Assembly (NCBI GenBank): GCA_030760725.1
Contig: JASWHV010000004.1
Span: 58,309,136 to 58,373,135, forward strand
Direction of reading: 5' to 3'
Origin: Neostapfia colusana
Lineage: Eukaryota > Streptophyta > Magnoliopsida > Poales > Poaceae
Length of the DNA: 64,000 bases
Shown here: positions 32,582 through 45,039 of the stretch, piece after piece
Numbering within the stretch: position 1 is the stretch's first letter
Layout: each line of letters starts with the position of its first letter
Made by a program: the position numbers and the translations under genes
The notes under the pieces: model-generated
The model's input: only the letters and a program-made list of their open reading frames with translations
The model's database searches: none
What the model was told of the DNA's origin: nothing

Positions 32582-34119
32582 CTACATCATACCATCACAC
32601 ATAACAAAAGAAAAACAACAATCATAAGACATAGTTCACACTTCTACTTCATACAAACCACACATTCACATTTATGAAAGTTCTTTACCATTATATGTGT
32701 TGTGGTTACTTTATGTGTGTTGAGTTGTGGCTTGCATGCACTTTTAACCATGTGTATATGATTCCTACTTTTGTGTCCACATTTATACTTACATACTATA
32801 TATATGAGTTTCCAATAAATTTCTTATATTCAACTACTACACCTTTTCACTACCAAGTGTGTATGAAAAGTATTTTTCTTCCCCATATGTGCCTTCATAA
32901 TTTCTACCAACCCTAAACTGAACTCTTTGGATTTTAAAAACTCCATTTACCATTTACTAGTTGCTATATTTTCAGATTTATATTCCTACGCATAATTGTG
33001 TATTTTATTATGAAATTAGTAATACACATCATCTAAACAGAATAGGTTCTGGTCCTAAATAATTTAATAACATATTTTGACCTTTGCCTCTGATGTAAAC
33101 TATTTCATAATTATTTTCCCTATTTTCTAAAACTATTCATTACTTAAAAATGTGTCCCTAATTGTGAATAATAAATTAAACAGATTCAATTCAGTTCAAA
33201 ATATGTTTTTATCACACTCCAAAATTTCCTAAACACTGAGAAAGTCTTTAACTTAATTTTGACAATATGTTTGTCCCACTTTTTAATTTTTAAACACTAG
33301 TTACATATTCAATTTCCTAAATTAAATACTAAACAGGGCTAAAAAAATAAACTCACCCCACTATAGGGTCTATAATACTATTTTCAAAATTTCCAGGGGT
33401 CTAGCTACACTTATCAGAGGTGTTTTTCCTAATTTTTATTAAGTCCAGGGGCTAAAACTGATTTTTAAATGAATTTACATGATTTTCTGGAGTTCCAGGG
33501 GCTAGATCAGAAGTTTCCGGGGCTAGCTCTTATTTCCCGAGAACCCCAGGGGGTAGCACGTAAGATTTCCAGTCTTTATAACGCGGGGCTGACGTGGACC
33601 GTCCGATTTTAAACCGACGGCCGAGATTATAACATCGAACCGGTATGCGGGTGTTTAAACCCTACCGTGCGATTTAAAATAAACGGCGCACAAGCGGCCA
33701 CGTCGCTCTGATCGAGCGCGGGCGGTGCTGCCGGCGGCGCACGGCGGCGGGAAGCGGCGATCTCGCCGGAAACTTTCAGATCCTCGATAATTCTGCCTAG
33801 AACTGTGATCTTATGGCATAGATCGGTAGAGGGGAGGTCGGGGATCTCACCTCGGGGGTTTTCTTGAGCTCGGAGGTCCTGGGAGGTGATCGGCGGCGAG
33901 GTCCGAGGCAAAACCACGGCGAAACTCGTCGGCGCTGTGTTTACACCGCAAGTCACCGAGTTTTCTGCACCTGCAAGGTTCCCCGGAGGCGGTGGATCAA
34001 GACCAGCGAGTTAGATCGGAGTTTCCGAGCTTAGATCAGCCGGAATTCACCGGAGAAGTCTCGGTTCTCACCGGAGTAAAAATCGGCGATCGCGTGGAAA
34101 AAACAAAACGGGGCCGGGG

Positions 34120-34127
34120 TTTTTATA
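34120..34127 (-). promoter_or_regulatory. TATA box of M2
   Basis: TATAAAAA on the - strand, about 410 bp from the LTR start, as in M4. Confidence 0.65.
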
Positions 34128-34536
34128 GACGGGAGAGGGCGGCGGGGTGGTTTAGATCATATCCGTTTCCTCCTCGAGCGAAATTCGGCTGTGATCCGCA
34201 GCAGTTCCGATCGGTTTGGATTCGGTGAGAGAGAGTCCGGCGCGGCGCGAGGTGGAAGACGAAGCCCGGGTGGGTCCCGCCTGTCAGCGTGAGAAAACGC
34301 GGGCGCGCGGCTGCGGGCTGGCGCGGGGTAAGTTGGGCCGGCTGGTGGGTTTCGGCCCACTGGCCGGTTTTTTTCTGTTTTCTCTTTTTCTTTTTCCATT
34401 TCTTTTCTGATTTGAGTTTAATTTGAATTCCAGTTTGAATTTGAATTTTTGCAAAACATGCAACACGTCCAAAAATTTTTAAATTCCCCTCTTAACATGA
34501 TTTTAAGGTTTTGAATCAAAATTTTGGGGTGTTACA

Positions 34537-34541
34537 CTTTA
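34537..34541. repeat. TSD (right), CTTTA
   Basis: Right copy of the duplication around M2. Confidence 0.9.
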
Positions 34542-34564
34542 TAATCTCGGGACAAGATTCTTTT

Positions 34565-34577
34565 AAGGGGGGAGGAA
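34565..34577 (+). promoter_or_regulatory. Polypurine tract of T3
   Basis: AAGGGGGGAGGAA immediately before the LTR start TGTAAGGGCC. It was separated from the pol stop (31073) by the M2 insertion. Confidence 0.85.
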
Positions 34578-36756
34578 TGTAAGGGCCTAAGTTTTTGGCA
34601 CATATTCAAAGTGTTCAGCACCACACACACCATTCATTTGAAGAAACTTGATGAATACATTTGAAGAGCAAGTAAACACCGTCAACATGATTATTATAGA
34701 ATAAACTCAAAAAAGGCAAAAGTGGTATTTCCCACATGCATCATATAGGGGCTGGACATATGAAAAAGTCCTACACCTTGCTAGGAATGTCCATGCCAAA
34801 TTTTACCCAAATTCAAGACCTGTTTGAAGTCCTTTTGGGTATAACTAGAAAGAGGGTGGTTTGAACTCAAATTCAAATTCAAACTATTTCCATCCCATGA
34901 ATTCAAAAGTGGGAGGCATATTGTTACTCAGCACATTTTTGTGAGCTCACACACCAATTTTCACTCCATTTGGAGTTGATCTTGACATGAGCTAAGATTA
35001 GCAAATTCAAACTTTATTTGAATTTCAAACTGCATATGTGCTGAAAATATATTCAAACAAACCCCAATTTGAATTCTATCCAATTCAAATGGCCAAGGGG
35101 TAGATAATTAAAATGACCAAGGTTAATTGGGTCTCTACTGTTTATAGCAGTGGGGAAAATTCAATTTCAGAGGTTAAAACCGGAGTGGGACCCACATGTC
35201 AGCCTCACTAGTGTTTCAACCAACTGAAGTTACCGCAGCTCGGTTCCTGCGCGCGACCACGTGGGCGCCACGGCAGTTGCTGACCGCTGCCACCTCCTGG
35301 TCGCCGATCAGCGCCCCAAACCGACGTCCCCAGCTATTTAGCTGCGAGCTGCCGCCGGCAGCAGCCCATCTTCCCACTGCCTCGACGTTTCCAGCGCTGA
35401 GAACACCTAGCTGATCGCCGCACAGCCCCACCGCATCACCTCGCTGTTGACCGGCCAGCACAGTTCTTTCCACCACGAGCTGAGACCACAAACGGCACTG
35501 CTGATCCTTGCTCGACGTGTTACAGCCCTCAGTTGCTCGTGATCAGCTTCGGTGAAGCTTGTCTGAGCCGATCTTCCATCGCTCTGTCAACCCGAGAGCT
35601 CCTCTGACTCGACGCCGTCGCCCGAACAGCACAAAGCTTCTCCAGCGCGACCAACGCATCTCTGAGGTTAGCATCCAAGTCTAGTAGCTCTCCCCAAACT
35701 CCCTAGGTCCCTCTTAGCGCTGGTTAGCCGGAATTTCAACTTTCCCCGATGATTGCCGGAAAGAACACCGAGAACCAAAACTCGAAATTCACCTCGATCA
35801 CATGATCACCAGAAATCCTGGTCAAGATGAAGCTAGAGTAGCACCTCATGGTCACCTCAGCCAAATCCTAGCGGTGATGATCAGCCCAGTGAGCAGAGCA
35901 CCAGAGTTTGAACATCGCCGGTGAAAACGGCTCGGGTCGCCGGTGAAGTCTACTTTCCCGGCGAAACCGGCCAAGAGGAGGGCAGGGTTAGTTTCCTCGT
36001 ACCCCAGTGGTTCTTTGCGACCCATTGGCTGATCATCTTCACTGCCGAGACGATCTAGCGCCGTCGGACCCCAGCTCCTCTTCCGCCTCCACCATCGCCG
36101 ACTAGGTTTCCGGCGATGTCGAGGTCCGAGAAGGTGCCCGGCGTGTGCGCCGTGCTCCAAGGATCACGTAGGAAGAAACCACATCGAAAATTTGGCAGTA
36201 GCGGCCGAGAATGAACCGCTCCACCGTTGCTGGACGTCGCACGCTCTGGTGCTGGCGGGAGGTAGATGATGACACTGTTCATGGGACCCACGTGCAGTGT
36301 TTTAAACATTTCCCGATTTTCAGTTTTAGTTCAAACTTCAAACCCACACAACATTGGCTAGGAAGCTCCAAATCAAGTGAACCAAATTTTGTTGGATTCA
36401 GCTCTCTGAGTACTTTCCAGCAAATCAAGTTTCACCCTATGAAAATCCTTATTTCTCCAGAATTAATTCTTCAAATTTTAAAATGTTTAGAATTTTAACT
36501 GGAGAACCCTTTGTAGGAAATTTCTGAAATTTTGCTGGGATGTTCAACAAATTATCTATGAACTACCATAAAAATTTGAGATGCATTTGAGCTCATTTGC
36601 TCCACCTAATGGTGTGATTAATAAAAGTGTTCCAGAGAAAATAGAAAATGTCCAGAAACATTTTCAGAATTTCTCTGAAATTGTTTAGCTCATATCTTTA
36701 GCTAGGAACCTTCAAACTAAGTGAGGCCAACTCTATTAGAACCCTCTGAAATTTTG
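34578..36756 (+). repeat. 3' LTR of T3 (family G), first 2.2 kb
   Basis: Starts TGTAAGGGCCTAAG and matches, in reverse, the solo LTR from 5929 leftwards. Homology stops at about 36756, where copia sequence (C0) begins. About 45 bp resembling the end of this LTR family (ATGATCCTGGCTCGAC) reappear at 39480-39523 on the far side of C0; the roughly 1.8 kb between is deleted. Confidence 0.8.
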
Positions 36757-37518
36757 AAACTTGGAAAGTCTATGTGTTAATCTGAAATTAAAATAATATG
36801 AGCATAGTATTTCATCCATATATGACTTTGTGATTCCTTTTTCATGCTGAAAGTTCTTACTACATTACTCGCGTTATACATTTTGTAGTTTTTACCATGT
36901 CTAGTAATTGGAATAATTACTTACACTAAATCTGGTCATGGTCGAACTTTCTTGCTGTTTTGAACTTGTTGCATGCTCACAAGTGCTTTTAATCATAAAG
37001 AATTAATCAAGTAATCAACTCACATGTTGAGTTTTTATGTTCAAATAAAAAAATGAGAAAAGATCAAGAGAATATGCATGCATCGCACTTCTTCTTTTGG
37101 GATGGCTTATCATTACACTTAGATATGAACTTGAAAGGAGTTGTGTATGACTAAAACCATGTCCTTAAGCGTCTGACTGTCAAATGACATAGGCTTGGCT
37201 TGGTTGGTTAGAATAAGGCTGATGCTGCATATAATCTCTTGCAAATGTCATAAGATCAAAATTTGTGCTTTAAATGATAAATAAAATGCAGCAACAAGTG
37301 TCATGATAAATAAAGTTTGTGAGATCATGACTTGCTTAAATTGAAAATTACACTTGATCTCTAGCATGGCTTACACTACTGTATGTATCTCATTGATGTG
37401 ATAGTGTAAGTTACTTGATAGTATGATTTGGATGAGCTTTGTTTTATATGTATATGTTATAATGTGCTCATAACAAATTAAAATTTCTCTTTTGTACCTT
37501 GCTGAATACATTGTCAAA

Positions 37519-37534
37519 GGGGGGGGGGGGGGGG
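37519..37534 (+). repeat. G16 homopolymer in the C0 tail
   Basis: Sixteen G in a row after GCTGAATACATTGTCAAA, which resembles the LTR start. It may be an expanded second purine tract. Confidence 0.7.
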
Positions 37535-37721
37535 AATTGATCACACATTGCACACATTCACAAGTGTTTTGGCACGATTCTTCTCAGGGGGAGAATTTTT
37601 GGTATTTTTGTTTTTATTCTTATTTATTTCTGATTTACAAAGAAGGAGAAATTGTTTTCAAAACTTTTCATGTGAATAAGCCAATGTTCAGATTTTAAGT
37701 GGTGTTGCCAATGCATTCATC

Positions 37722-37732
37722 AAGGGGGAGAT
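37722..37732 (+). promoter_or_regulatory. Polypurine tract of C0
   Basis: AAGGGGGAGAT directly before the LTR start TGTGAGACC. Confidence 0.8.
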
Positions 37733-39475
37733 TGTGAGACCTATGTGTGCTGAATACATTGGCTTTGACGATAAAAGTTTTGAATACTACCAAAACACCT
37801 TTTTAACAAGGTCCGACTCTAGGTCCGAGCTCCTGCAAGGTCCGACGATAGGTCCGACTTGTTTTCGGTAGCTCGGGCAAGGTCTGACGTAAGGTCCGAC
37901 TTGCTTTGTCTAGGTCTGACTTATTTTGGCTAGGTCCGACTTGTTTTTGCTAGCTCCGGTGCTAGGTCCGACTAGCTTTGGTAAGTTCCGTGCTAGGTCC
38001 GACTAAGCTTTAGTAAGCTCCGGCGTTGGGTCCGACTAGCTTTGGTAAGCAACGGTTCAAGGTCCGGTTAGCTTTGGTAAGGTTCGGAGCTTGATTGCAA
38101 TGGTTCTGCTTTCAACTTACAATGTTTCGAACTTGCTTTACTCTTATGGAAAGTTTTCTTAGTATTATTTTACTAAGTTTTTGGTGTGTTTTGGTGGTTA
38201 TGGCTGATATCATTTTTCTATGTTTTACAACATGTTTATGTGAGGTGCTCACGTAAGATGTTGTAGTTTCGGAACTAACGAGAGTCAAGTCGAGGACTTG
38301 TGCTCGGAAGTATTGGTTGTTTATTCATGTGCAGATGTTGCTTGAGTTAAAGATATGGCTGGTGACGGGATCCATTGAACTAGTCTTAGGTAGAAGATGA
38401 GGTTCAACAACCATGTTCGGGAGGAATTGTGGTTGAGTTGATCGGGAGGTTGCGCAGTATGTTTGAATCAAGAACAATGCATATGAAGGTATCTTGGACG
38501 TCGTTGGAAGATGTTTGAACGTGTGCAAGGAGTGCATGGACGTGGCTGCATGGTTCCAAGGCGTGATGAAGAGATGTGGACGTAAAGAATTGGTCAGAAA
38601 GGTCCAACCGACTAGGTTATGGACTCAGGCTGCGGCTGAGTCGTGTTTGACTCAAATATGGAAAGTTTTGAGTTGGTAATGATAGGATTTCGTGTGGGTC
38701 ACGAATTTGAGTTGTTTTAGTAATGTTTGGGACGTTCCTAAGATGTTTGGATGTCTTAATATTGCTTCTGTCTGCGTATAGAAGAGTCTTGAGCAGTCTT
38801 GGAAAGTTCCAGTTTGAATCCAAGTAGGAGTAGGAGTCCTAGTTTGAATTGCATTGGCCATAGAGCTGGTTATATAAGCAAGGGAGGCCAGAGCTCGTGG
38901 AGCACGAATTTGAGGCTGTTCCTCTTTTGTTTTGATAAATAAAGTTCGTATTCTAAAGGAACTTTTGTGCCTTGTTCGTCCGACTTGTTTCAGACAAGTT
39001 TTTCTCGTCGAGTTTCTGTTCAGCACTACCTTGCTTCGGTGGTTTTATCATAACTCGAGTTTTACAGATCCAATTGATATGATTCTTTTTGGGTTATCTT
39101 CAAAACTTGATTATCTATCATCTGTAAAATTTGCACGGTCATTTAATTTGTGGTTTCTGATCTACACGAGTTTTTTTGCAGTATTCCAGAACTGTTTTTC
39201 TCGTGTAGGACAGATTGACCTTTGTTCGATCTTTCGATCGTAACTTGAGTTTCTCTCAACGGATTTTCATGATTCTTGTTGTGACGTCTTTGTGACTTGA
39301 TTCTCTACAATATATACTAGTTTTGTAACAGTTGAACCATTTATATCAGTTGCACACACGGTTTATTTAACAGATTGGTTTTCTGCTGATGGGTGTTTTA
39401 TTGCTTCCGGTGAAAAATTTCTATCTACCATTCACCCCCTGTCTGGTAGCTTTACACGTGTACTTCGATCCTACA
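37733..39475 (+). repeat. 3' LTR of C0 (1,743 bp)
   Basis: TGTGAGACCTATGTG to GATCCTACA. It has a tandem GGTCCGAC-type array (37811-38080), a TATA box TATATAAG at about 38871 and AATAAA at about 38938. Same family as 45040-46687, 50298-51920 and 58967-60186. Confidence 0.9.
37811..38080 (+). repeat. GGTCCGAC tandem array in the C0 LTR
   Basis: About twelve GGTCCGAC or one-mismatch copies separated by roughly 10-35 bp of TTGCTTTGGCTA-like spacer. Shorter, decayed versions are present in the C1 and C2/C3 LTRs. Its place in U3, well upstream of the TATA box, fits an enhancer or recombination-driven expansion. Confidence 0.7.
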
Positions 39476-39523
39476 ACCCCTCTGCATGATCCTGGCTCGA
39501 CAACGCCGATGGGGTCGTGTTAC

Positions 39524-41365
39524 CAAACCCATGGATTTTTATAAACATTGGGCTGCACCCCTGGATAGTAATCTCTGAGAGGAATCCAACAAAATTTGTT
39601 TCACAATTTTTGGACACTCCTACACAAAGTTATGGCTCTCCAAAGTTTGAACTCAAATGGAAAATTCTGGAAATGTTTAAAACCTGCCCGTGGGTCCCAC
39701 CTGTCATCCCTAACCTTCAACGTCGCGCCAAACAGGGCAGTGGCGGCGCCCTCCGGCGAGGGTCGCCGGAAAGGCCTTTCCCTGCCACCTTCTGACCCCC
39801 TGCTGGCCGCCCCCCCCCCCCATTTTCCACCGCTCTGAACATGTTGGTGAGGTCGCCGGCAGCCGGAGCTCACCGGAAAACAGTGCACCGATGACAGCAA
39901 GAACTAGGGTTCCGGCGAGGTTGCGGCGACTTGTTTCTTCACCAAATGATCGGGTTCTTGGCTCTAGAGCACCAAGGGATCGTGTAGAAGATCGACATGG
40001 GGTTTAAACGAGCCAAGGAGCACTCCAAACCTATAGGCACCATGCGCCCGACGTGGTCCGGCGGTATTCCCTTGAAAAGAACTCGGATTTCTTGCTCTAC
40101 ACCTAATTTCTCGGCCTAGGATCGAGGGAGGAAGTGAACTAGCTAGTTAAGAACTTGTGTGTGGAGTTTGGAACACAACCAACATGAATTGAGGACGAAT
40201 TTTGCAATTCCTTACCTCGGGGTTGGTTTGTGCCGCCCGGGAGAAAATCTTGAAATTCTCCCTCTGTGATCAATGGCTAGGGCTGAGTTTTGGAGATGAG
40301 CAACTAGGGTTGTAGGTGCACCGATGGGGTGGCTTGCTTGGGCGTGATCACCCTTGGTTCAGGCTGCCCACGGTGACCAAGTTCGGTTTCTTTGGTATGC
40401 ACTAGGGAGCAGCAGCAATTCTGCCGTTTCTAGGTGCAAGCGAGCATGGATCAGCGGGGTGAAGTTGCTAGCCGTCTATAGCACTCGTGGGCGAAGCCTT
40501 TTGCTGTGTGGAGCTCGGGCAACCGAGCTACGGTGGCTGTGGTGATTGGAGGACCGAGAGCGACTGTGTTCTCCGGTGTTTTTTGCGGGAACAGACAGCG
40601 AGGGCGCTAGCGAGCTTGGAGAGGCGAACTAGCTTTGTTGCACCTGTGTTGTGGTGATCGGGACGAGCAAAAGATCAAACCAGCAGCAACAGGAGGTGGC
40701 ATCAGAGACCGTCAGGCAAGGTCGGCTGCGGGGAGCTGCGTGTGCACCTGAGAGGAAAACAGAGGTGGTTTGCCTGTGGTGTGGCTGACAAATGGGGTCC
40801 CCCCCTTCATTTGATTTTTCTCCGCTGTGCTTTGAGATTCCCACACAAGCGTTATCCGGTTCTCACCAAATTTAAATAGTAGGCCAAACCAAATGTGGAT
40901 ATCTCAAACATGAACTCAGATTTTGAAATTGAGTTGGTTTGGTTCAGTTTTCAAATTCAAATTTCAATTTGAACTCCCCCTCATTTATTCATTGGAATAA
41001 ATAGTATATGAAACCTAACTTCTCCAAACTTGAAACATAGGCTCTTGAATATATGAGGAATGCCTCGGTGAATTCATTTGTATGCAGGTGGGCAATCTGA
41101 ACATGAATTCTTTTAAAAGAATTCAAATTGTGTTTAAACTCCCTCCACTCTACTCATAGAGGAGGTGCACATGAGTTAGAGTTTTGAGAGTGAAATTCTT
41201 TCCCCTAGGTTAACATGTGTTGAGGATGGGCTAGAGAAAAGTTTTAACTCCTTGACATGTCCATATTTGTGTTCATCATTTCATGTGACACAACTATAAT
41301 CTTTTATCGCCTTAACCTTGTTTCATAAGTTGAAATCAAACTTAACAAAAGTTAGGGCTGTTACA
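39524..41365 (-). mobile_element. LTR fragment of a further Tekay-like family
   Basis: The right end reads GGCTGTTACA, i.e. an LTR start TGTAACAGCC in - orientation. The part near 39580-39720 is similar to 4000-4130 of the solo LTR (family G U3). The left end is not a clean LTR terminus. C12 run at 39810-39821. No gene seen; the ORFs over this stretch have no recognisable domain. Confidence 0.5.
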
Positions 41366-43831
41366 GCTATTGACTCTGAAATTTTTACTGTGGTTTGGAT
41401 ACAACATAAACAGGATCTTGTCCAAATTTCATTTGAAGCAAAGCTCATTAGGCCCTGCACATATAAATGTGTATTCGGACCTAATTAGAGCTGTTAGGGT
41501 TTTCTAAGGATTTTCATGGATCAGGCCATGACTTTCGGGAAATTAGATTTTTAGGTGGTTCTAATAGAATTGGTTTCATCTAATTTGAAGCATCCTAGCA
41601 AAAGATATGAGCTACACAAGTTCAGAGAAATTCCGAAAAATGTTTCTGGACATTTTTCTTTTTCTCTGCACCAGTTTCATTAATCACACCATTAGGTGGT
41701 CAAATGAGCTCGGATGGATCTGAAATTTTTATGGTCGCTCAGGGATATTACCAGGAACATCCTGGCCAAATTTCCGAATTTTCCACTAAAGGGTTCTCCA
41801 GTTAAAATTCCAAACATTTTAACTTTTGGAGAACTAATTCTGGAGAAATAAAGGTTTTCACGGAGTGAAACTTGATTTGTTGGAAACTAATCAGAGAGCT
41901 GAATCCGACAAAATTTTGTTCACTTGATTTGGATCTTCCTAGCAAAGGTTGTGTGAGTTTGAAGTTTGAACTAAATCTGAAAATCGGGAAAAAGTTTAAA
42001 TCCTGCCGGTGGGTCCAGGGCTACTTGTCGGCTCCTCAGCCAATGCCACACGGGGACACTGAGTTTCACTGTGTAGCCACAAATGGATCCCGAGCCGTAG
42101 CAATCCGACTTATTTCCCTCAAGTGACTGACGTGTGGGGTCGGGGATCGTCTTCAACCTCGCGCACCCCCGCGCGCGCCCGCGCCTGACCTCGCCGGAGT
42201 TCGCCGGAACTCGATCGTCCGGCCTCCTCCCGCGCTCCCACTCGCCGCCAGCCCTACTTACACGTGCTGAACACGTTGGGTCAACATTCTCGGGCCGGCA
42301 ATGAGCCTAACCCATCTCGCGACAGCAGCGGTTTAAACAGAAGGCCGGCGATGTTGCTCGCCACTTCTTGGCTGTCAAACGCCCGGCTAAACGGCTCTAC
42401 AGCATCAGTAGATCACAGTGATGCTCGACATGGTCGTAAATGGGCTCAGGAGAGGCTCTACGGTTGCTCTCATCATGCGCCCGAGGTTGTACCGACGGTG
42501 CACCGCCGGAAAACCGCAAAATAGTGTCTCTACAAACCATCTTAAGCTAAGATTTTTCTCGTTCATGTGTGCTGACAAGTCTAGAGAAAGTGTGTGCAAT
42601 CTTAGGCACTAGAAACAAAGATTAACAGGGAATTTCCCTAATTCTCACCGAGAACTCGGTTTGCACCAACCGACAGTAAAACTGGAATTACTCCGGCGAT
42701 GAACCGTGGCTTGTGCTGAGATTTGGATGGAAGCAGCATGGTGGTCTGGCGCGTCTGTTAGTGCTTCTGCTCGGGCGTGACAAGCTCCCATTAGAGCCGT
42801 CTACGTGAGCCTGAGGTGCGGTCGTTTTCCGGTCGCCACAAGACTCCAGTTTCTAGGGTTGCGGGTGCCGATCACAGCTGGGTTTTGTGTCAAGGAGCTT
42901 GTGCACGAGCCCACGGTGCCCTTTTGCTACTCAGAAGGAATCCACGAGCGAGCTGGTGCGGTCTCCCGATCAAGCAACCGAGGCGGTGATGTCTTCCGCT
43001 CTGTTTTTGCGTGAGAGCGAGGAGCGACAAGGAAAAGTGGGTTTTGCCGGCTCGAGTGCGGGGGATAAGGAGCTGAACGTTGTTCTAGGCGTGAGAACAC
43101 ACCGAGCAGGAGATGGCAACCTGGTTCAGCGCCATGGCGATCATCTGAACGCGCGCAAGAAACCGAGCAGCGCTCGGTTGAGTCGGTTTCATCCCCTCTC
43201 TCATTGACTGGTGGGTCCCAACTCTCATTTTTGTCCCACAAAAAAAATGAATTTGCACTTTTTCATAATATTGGAGACCCTCCTGCCTCTCACAAATGGA
43301 TCAAACTACTGAACCACCATTTGGAGTTTGAATGATTCAAAATGAATAATTGGTTTGAGTGAATTTCGCTTCAAATGACAAACTGAAATTCAAATTTGGT
43401 TTGAATTTGCCCAATTTAGCTCATGTCAAGATCAACTCCAAATGGAGTGAAAATTGGTGTGGGAGCTCATAAAAATGTGTTGAGTGTGAATATGAATCCC
43501 ACTTTTGAATTCATGGGATGAAAGGAGTTTGAATTTGAATTTAAGTTCAAACTAACCTTTTAACAATTGTACCCAAAAGTACCTCAAAAGGTTTTGGATT
43601 TGGGTGAAATTTGGCATGAGCATTCCTAACAATGTTTAGGAGGTAATCATATGATCATCCCCTATATGATACATGTGGGAAATACCACTTTGCATTTTGT
43701 GAGTTCATCTCCTAATAAATCTATTGATTGTGGTTACTTGCTCTTCAAATGTGTTCATGTGATTTCCACAAATGAAGTGAGGTGTGGGTGTAATGAACAC
43801 TTTTAGCAAGTGAAAAACTTAGGCCCTTACA
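41366..43831 (-). repeat. Partial 3' LTR of T4 (family G)
   Basis: The right end GGCCCTTACA is the LTR start in - orientation. The first about 2.46 kb align with 3474-5929 of the solo LTR; the remaining about 1.6 kb, including both predicted exons, are missing. Confidence 0.8.
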
Positions 43832-43843
43832 TCCCCCCATTAA
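43832..43843 (-). promoter_or_regulatory. Polypurine tract of T4
   Basis: On the - strand it reads TTAATGGGGGGA before the LTR start TGTAAGGGCC. Confidence 0.75.
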
Positions 43844-43858
43844 AAGAATCTCGTCCCG

Positions 43859-45039
43859 AGATTATAAGGTAAAAATGAGACAGAGGAAAGGTGGAAAAGT
43901 TAATTACCGGATGTGCGACGTTAAAAAGTCCAGGTAGTTGGCGCGAAGAAATCCTTCGCTCTCCATGTCGCTTCATCTTTGGATAGGTGAAAACCACAAC
44001 GTTAAAAACTCCATAGAACTTTATAGAACCACACCATACGGTTGCTTGTGGTTCGGGCCTTTTCATCAATAATCTGAACCGGTTCCTCCCGATAGGTGAA
44101 ATCCGGTTTCAGTTCCTCAATATCTCCCAGCTGAACGGTGGTTGAAAGCTTGAGGCACTTCCTCTGCTGAGAAATGTGGTATATGTCGTGCACACCAGAG
44201 AGTGTCCCTGGTAATTCCAGCCGGCATGCAACGGAACCACATCTTTATAGAATCTGGAATGGACCGATGAATCGGAGTGCCAACTTTCCTCTGACCCCGA
44301 ATCTGTTCACGCCCTTCATTGGAGACACACATAGATACACGTGATTCCCGACTTCAAATGGTAAAGGGCATCTTCTCCGGTTCGCATACTGTTTTTTTCA
44401 GGATTGGCGGCTTTTAAGTTCACTAGAATCAGCCGAACTTTTTGTTCCGCATTGTTGACAAGATCAATCCCGAAGGTGGCTCTTTTGCCAGATTCACACC
44501 AATTCAGCGGTGTGTGGCATTTTCTCCCGTATAGCGCCTCGTAAGGCGCCATCTTGATGTTGGCTTGGTACCCATTATTGTATGAGAACTCGGCTAACGG
44601 TAAGTGATCATCCCAATTCTTACCGTTGTTGATAGCACAAGCTTGTAACATGTCTTTTAGAATTTGATTTACCTGCTCGGTTTGCCAATCCGTCTGCGCG
44701 TGGTACGCTGAACTACGGATCAGCTTCGTCCCCAATGCACCATGTAACTGCTCGCAAAAACGAGACACAAATAAAGTGCCCCGATTGGAGATTATAGTGT
44801 GGGGTACACCATATAAGCAAAGAATCTGTGAGATGTATAGTTCAGCATACTTCTTGGCGTTGTAGTTAGTGTTGATCGGGATAAAATAGGCAACCCTTGT
44901 GAGCCGGTCGACGATCACCCACACTGTATTATATTTCTGAAATGTGGTGGGTAAACCGACAATGAAGTCCATGCTCACATCCTCCCACTTCCAGGAAGGA
45001 ATGCAGAGCGGTTGCAACAGTCCCGGTATGTTCATGTGC
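43859..45039 (-). pseudogene. T4 pol end: integrase core to chromodomain region
   Basis: Integrase core VSMDFIVGLP is present and YNAKKYAELYIS is intact (no TAA), but the second acidic catalytic position is Asn (ISNRGTLF, codon 44784-44786). AYHAQTDWQTEQVNQIL is a degraded DDE-Glu block. Frames change near 44390 and 44200, and a short insertion near 43985-44010 disrupts the chromodomain region. C1 is inserted at 45040. Confidence 0.85.

Larger units (their letters stand above)
31110..34536 (-). mobile_element. M2: complete solo M-type LTR (3,427 bp)
   Basis: TGTCACACCC to GGTGTTACA on the + strand (own orientation TGTAACACCCC to GGGTGTGACA), flanked by CTTTA. It lies between the T3 pol stop and the T3 polypurine tract, opposite to T3. 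It matches M4 (60187-63617, 3,431 bp). In own orientation: TATA box at 34127-34120, candidate exon 1 donor at 33851/33850, exon 2 32581-32513, exon 3 31415-31357. Confidence 0.93.
36757..39475 (+). mobile_element. C0: 5'-truncated SIRE-like copia element (3' tail and 3' LTR)
   Basis: 36757-37732 matches the post-pol region of C2 (57440 on), followed by a polypurine tract and a 3' LTR of 1,743 bp. No primer-binding site follows the LTR, so this is a 3' LTR. The 5' LTR, gag and pol are lost. Confidence 0.85.
41366..45039 (-). mobile_element. T4: Tekay-like element, integrase end and partial 3' LTR
   Basis: Read leftwards: integrase from 45039 (cut by C1), pol end near 43860, polypurine tract and family G LTR from 43831 to 41366, where it is cut next to another LTR end. 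It is homologous to T1 and T3 but retains the Glu codon at the integrase position where they have TAA. Confidence 0.85.

Noticed and set aside
39810..39821. C12 run
   Set aside because: Simple homopolymer in a GC-rich LTR segment; nothing around it suggests a function.
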